From the NCBI GenBank assembly GCA_028023455.1, contig JAQFVV010000446.1, positions 411,578 through 475,577 of the forward strand: DNA of 64,000 nucleotides, read 5' to 3'. The notes under the pieces are model-generated. The model was not told the DNA's origin. It made no database searches and worked only from the letters and a program-made list of their open reading frames with translations. The translations under genes were made by a program, and so were the position numbers. This document shows positions 61,610-64,000 of the stretch, piece after piece. The stretch is from Epiperipatus broadwayi (taxonomy: Eukaryota > Onychophora > Udeonychophora > Euonychophora > Peripatidae). The first letter of the stretch is position 1; every line of letters starts with the position of its first letter.

Positions 61610-61784
61610 ATGAAATCAAGAATAAACTTAATAAACATATTTATGACAATTTCCGATATAAAGTTAAAATACTTAGGTTGCATAAAAGACAGGGAATCAA
61701 TCGAGCCAGAATGGCTGGAGCTACTATAGCAAGAGGAGAGGTATTAGTATTTCTGGATTCTCACTGTGAAGCAAATGAAAACTG
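61610..61784 (+). CDS. Polypeptide GalNAc-transferase, exon 3
   Basis: 175 nt encoding Asp232 to the first two bases of the Trp290 codon. [16 protein letters not shown] and [17 protein letters not shown] match the catalytic core of GALNT enzymes; D281-S-H283 is the D-x-H motif that binds Mn2+ and the UDP-GalNAc phosphates. The acceptor is TTTTTTTAG at 61609 and the donor GTAAGC at 61785, phase 2. LDSHCE-x-NE-x-W is most like the GALNT2/14/16 group. The remaining catalytic exons and the ricin-type lectin domain must lie beyond 64000. Confidence 0.93.
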
Positions 61785-63036
61785 GTAAGCTATTAATGTT
61801 CTTTATAAAAACTTATTAATCTAATCTAAGTCATATCTAATACATAGAATATATTATATTTAGTATAACCTGCTATTTCGTTGTAATTTGTATTAACCTT
61901 CACAATTTTTGTTGTTAACTTTCTTTAATACTTGTGTCAAATATATATGTGTGTGGCTTTTGTTATTTTTTTGTATTTAGAGCAAAGGCATGTGGGGAGA
62001 ATGAAAAGGACAGACAAATATTTTTTAAAAAAATATTGTTAGATGATATAATATACTTGAAAAGTTGATCTGAATTCTTCAAACTATGTAGTTTCTGACT
62101 CCCTGTGGATGCGAAGATTGATTAGTGAAAAGAAAGAGTAGAAAAGATATCAGTATATTTCATCTGGGTTATAAGCAAAGAATTTTAAGAATTCCATGAG
62201 TAACTGAATATATGGTTAGATATTAACTCTTACTTAATTAAACATAAATGACCATGTTGACCAAATTGTTTATTTCTATGATAACATGAACAAATCTAAT
62301 TTATTAAAAATGCATGATTCTTGAAAATGCTGGTGGTAAAGATAACAAAGAATCAAAGAATCAGCAGTGAAATATATATATTTCATCCTCATAATAAATG
62401 TGCCTTTAAGTAGTTGTCAAACAAATAGGTGACATTAATTCTGAAAAAGTCGAAATTGGTTGCACTTCATAATAAAAATATTAGACTTAAGTCTATGAAT
62501 GTATATTACATTTTTTCCCAAAGACAAATGAAGTAACTGGGAAATAATCATACTCATAAAATTAATAGTTTGCCTTGTCACTCTAAAAGCATGCTGTTCT
62601 TGCCTAGAGACATGGTGAGGTTACAAAGCAACAGAATATTAAGACAAAGCAAATATAATTATCATTGTCCCTGGTGATTATTTCCTATTATTGTTGTCTT
62701 GGTAACATTAATTATTTTAGAATCTCAAATTTAAATGATCTTTTATATCATTAAGATACTACTGAAAAAAGACTAAGAAAAGGTTTTATTGCTTTTTTAG
62801 ATAAAAAAATTATTTTACTAATTGTACAATTATGTGATTGCATATCTAAATACGATATAAAATAAGTTAAAGATAATAAACAGCTCTTCAAAAAATGAAA
62901 TAAGTAAAGATGAATATGATCAATTATTAAAAAATCTTTCTGGAAAATGTCTAAATATAAAAGGCTTTTATTATAATGTCTTAAATATAAACATTGTAAT
63001 ATTTAAATACACGTATGTTGTCTAACTAAACTTAAT
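61785..63036. other. GALNT intron 3, unassigned
   Basis: AT-rich with no recognised element. Confidence 0.5.
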
Positions 63037-63187
63037 GTAATTATGAGACTTGAACTCAGACTTTCAAACTCCCTACAGCTATGCAATCCATCTTATACAT
63101 GTATGCAGTATTATATATAAGGTATATAAGATGGACTGGATAGATATAGGGAATTTGAAAGTCTGAATTCAAATTCCTTATAATTAC
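63037..63187. repeat. Inverted repeat made of family A ends
   Basis: TGTAATTATGAGACTTGAAC..CCATCTTATAC (63037-63099) is reverse-complemented at 63121-63187, with only about 20 bp between. Both arms match the terminal inverted repeat of the family A element at 45.73 kb, but the internal unit and hammerhead are missing. Confidence 0.8.
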
Positions 63188-63656
63188 ATAAACCTTGTAA
63201 ATAAAATGTTCGATTTCTTGAAAACTCTGAAAAATTAGTAAGATTACAATTAAAATATTCAAATGTGTTTTATATTTGATGACTTCTTTCTTTTCAAAAT
63301 AATCCAGAAATATATGACAAAAATACTACACACATAACTATATTTCTTTCAAAATTTGTTTTTTTCCCAGCACTGAATATTGTGATCTTCAACTTTTGTC
63401 TTAAAGCTGAATGTCTAATTTTATAGTAGAATAGTATTTGATAAAAAAAATCTGATAAGCAAACTTTGTCACTACTAAATAATTAAATGTTTATATGTCT
63501 GATTAGCCAATTTAGAACTTTTATAATTTTTATAACTCATAAAGTAACCTAACCCTTTAATGACATATGCTTTAAATATTAAGAACTATTATATTTTAAT
63601 GAGTGAGTATGAGAAGTCTCCTCTTCTTAATTTTGCTATTATATTGCATTCATTTT

Positions 63657-64000
<344 letters not shown>

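Overview
The window is animal nuclear DNA: strongly AT-rich by eye, intron-bearing and dominated by retroelements. Three phase-compatible exons of a polypeptide N-acetylgalactosaminyltransferase (GALNT family) on the + strand and a tRNA-Gly(TCC) with the usual metazoan sequence place it in Metazoa. The LINEs, Penelope-like elements (PLEs), a tRNA-derived SINE and hammerhead-bearing repeats suggest an invertebrate (flatworm, cnidarian or mollusc are all possible). I cannot name a species.

Layout. 1-15.8 kb is mostly unassigned AT-rich DNA with an inverted pair of hammerhead repeats (2.4-3.0 kb), a repeat with a (TAA)n tail (4.3-4.8 kb) and small tandem repeats. An isolated tRNA-Gly lies at 15.8 kb. 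18-23 kb holds three LINE fragments and a long (TTA)n tract on which two elements converge. 26-31 kb has a SINE with target-site duplications, a tRNA pseudogene and a 3.3-kb broken APE-type LINE. 31-34 kb holds hammerhead repeats and a 162-bp tandem repeat. An RTE-like LINE tail lies just upstream of the GALNT start at 36592.

The GALNT gene fills the rest and runs off the right edge. Exon 1 (36592-37118) encodes the cytosolic tail, membrane anchor, stem and start of the catalytic domain. Exon 2 (52681-52847) encodes the start of the GT-A fold. Exon 3 (61610-61784) carries the D-x-H metal-binding motif. Intron 1 is 15.6 kb and intron 2 is 8.8 kb. Intron 1 contains a near-identical set of three PLE copies (two in tandem, one inverted; one with an intact 790-codon RT plus GIY-YIG frame).

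The most interesting content is the set of hammerhead-ribozyme-bearing repeats. Family A has a canonical CUGAUGA...GAAA core, a 9-bp stem I in the best copy, a 6-bp stem II and a tiny stem III. At two loci it recurs in tandem 471 and 475 bp apart. Family C is an approximately 265-bp inverted-repeat element with a hammerhead in its middle. Family D is an older, decayed relative. With PLEs in the same window they resemble the non-autonomous retrozyme-like hammerhead elements known in animals and the schistosome SINE-like hammerhead repeats, but the inverted, hairpin-forming organisation here deserves a closer look.
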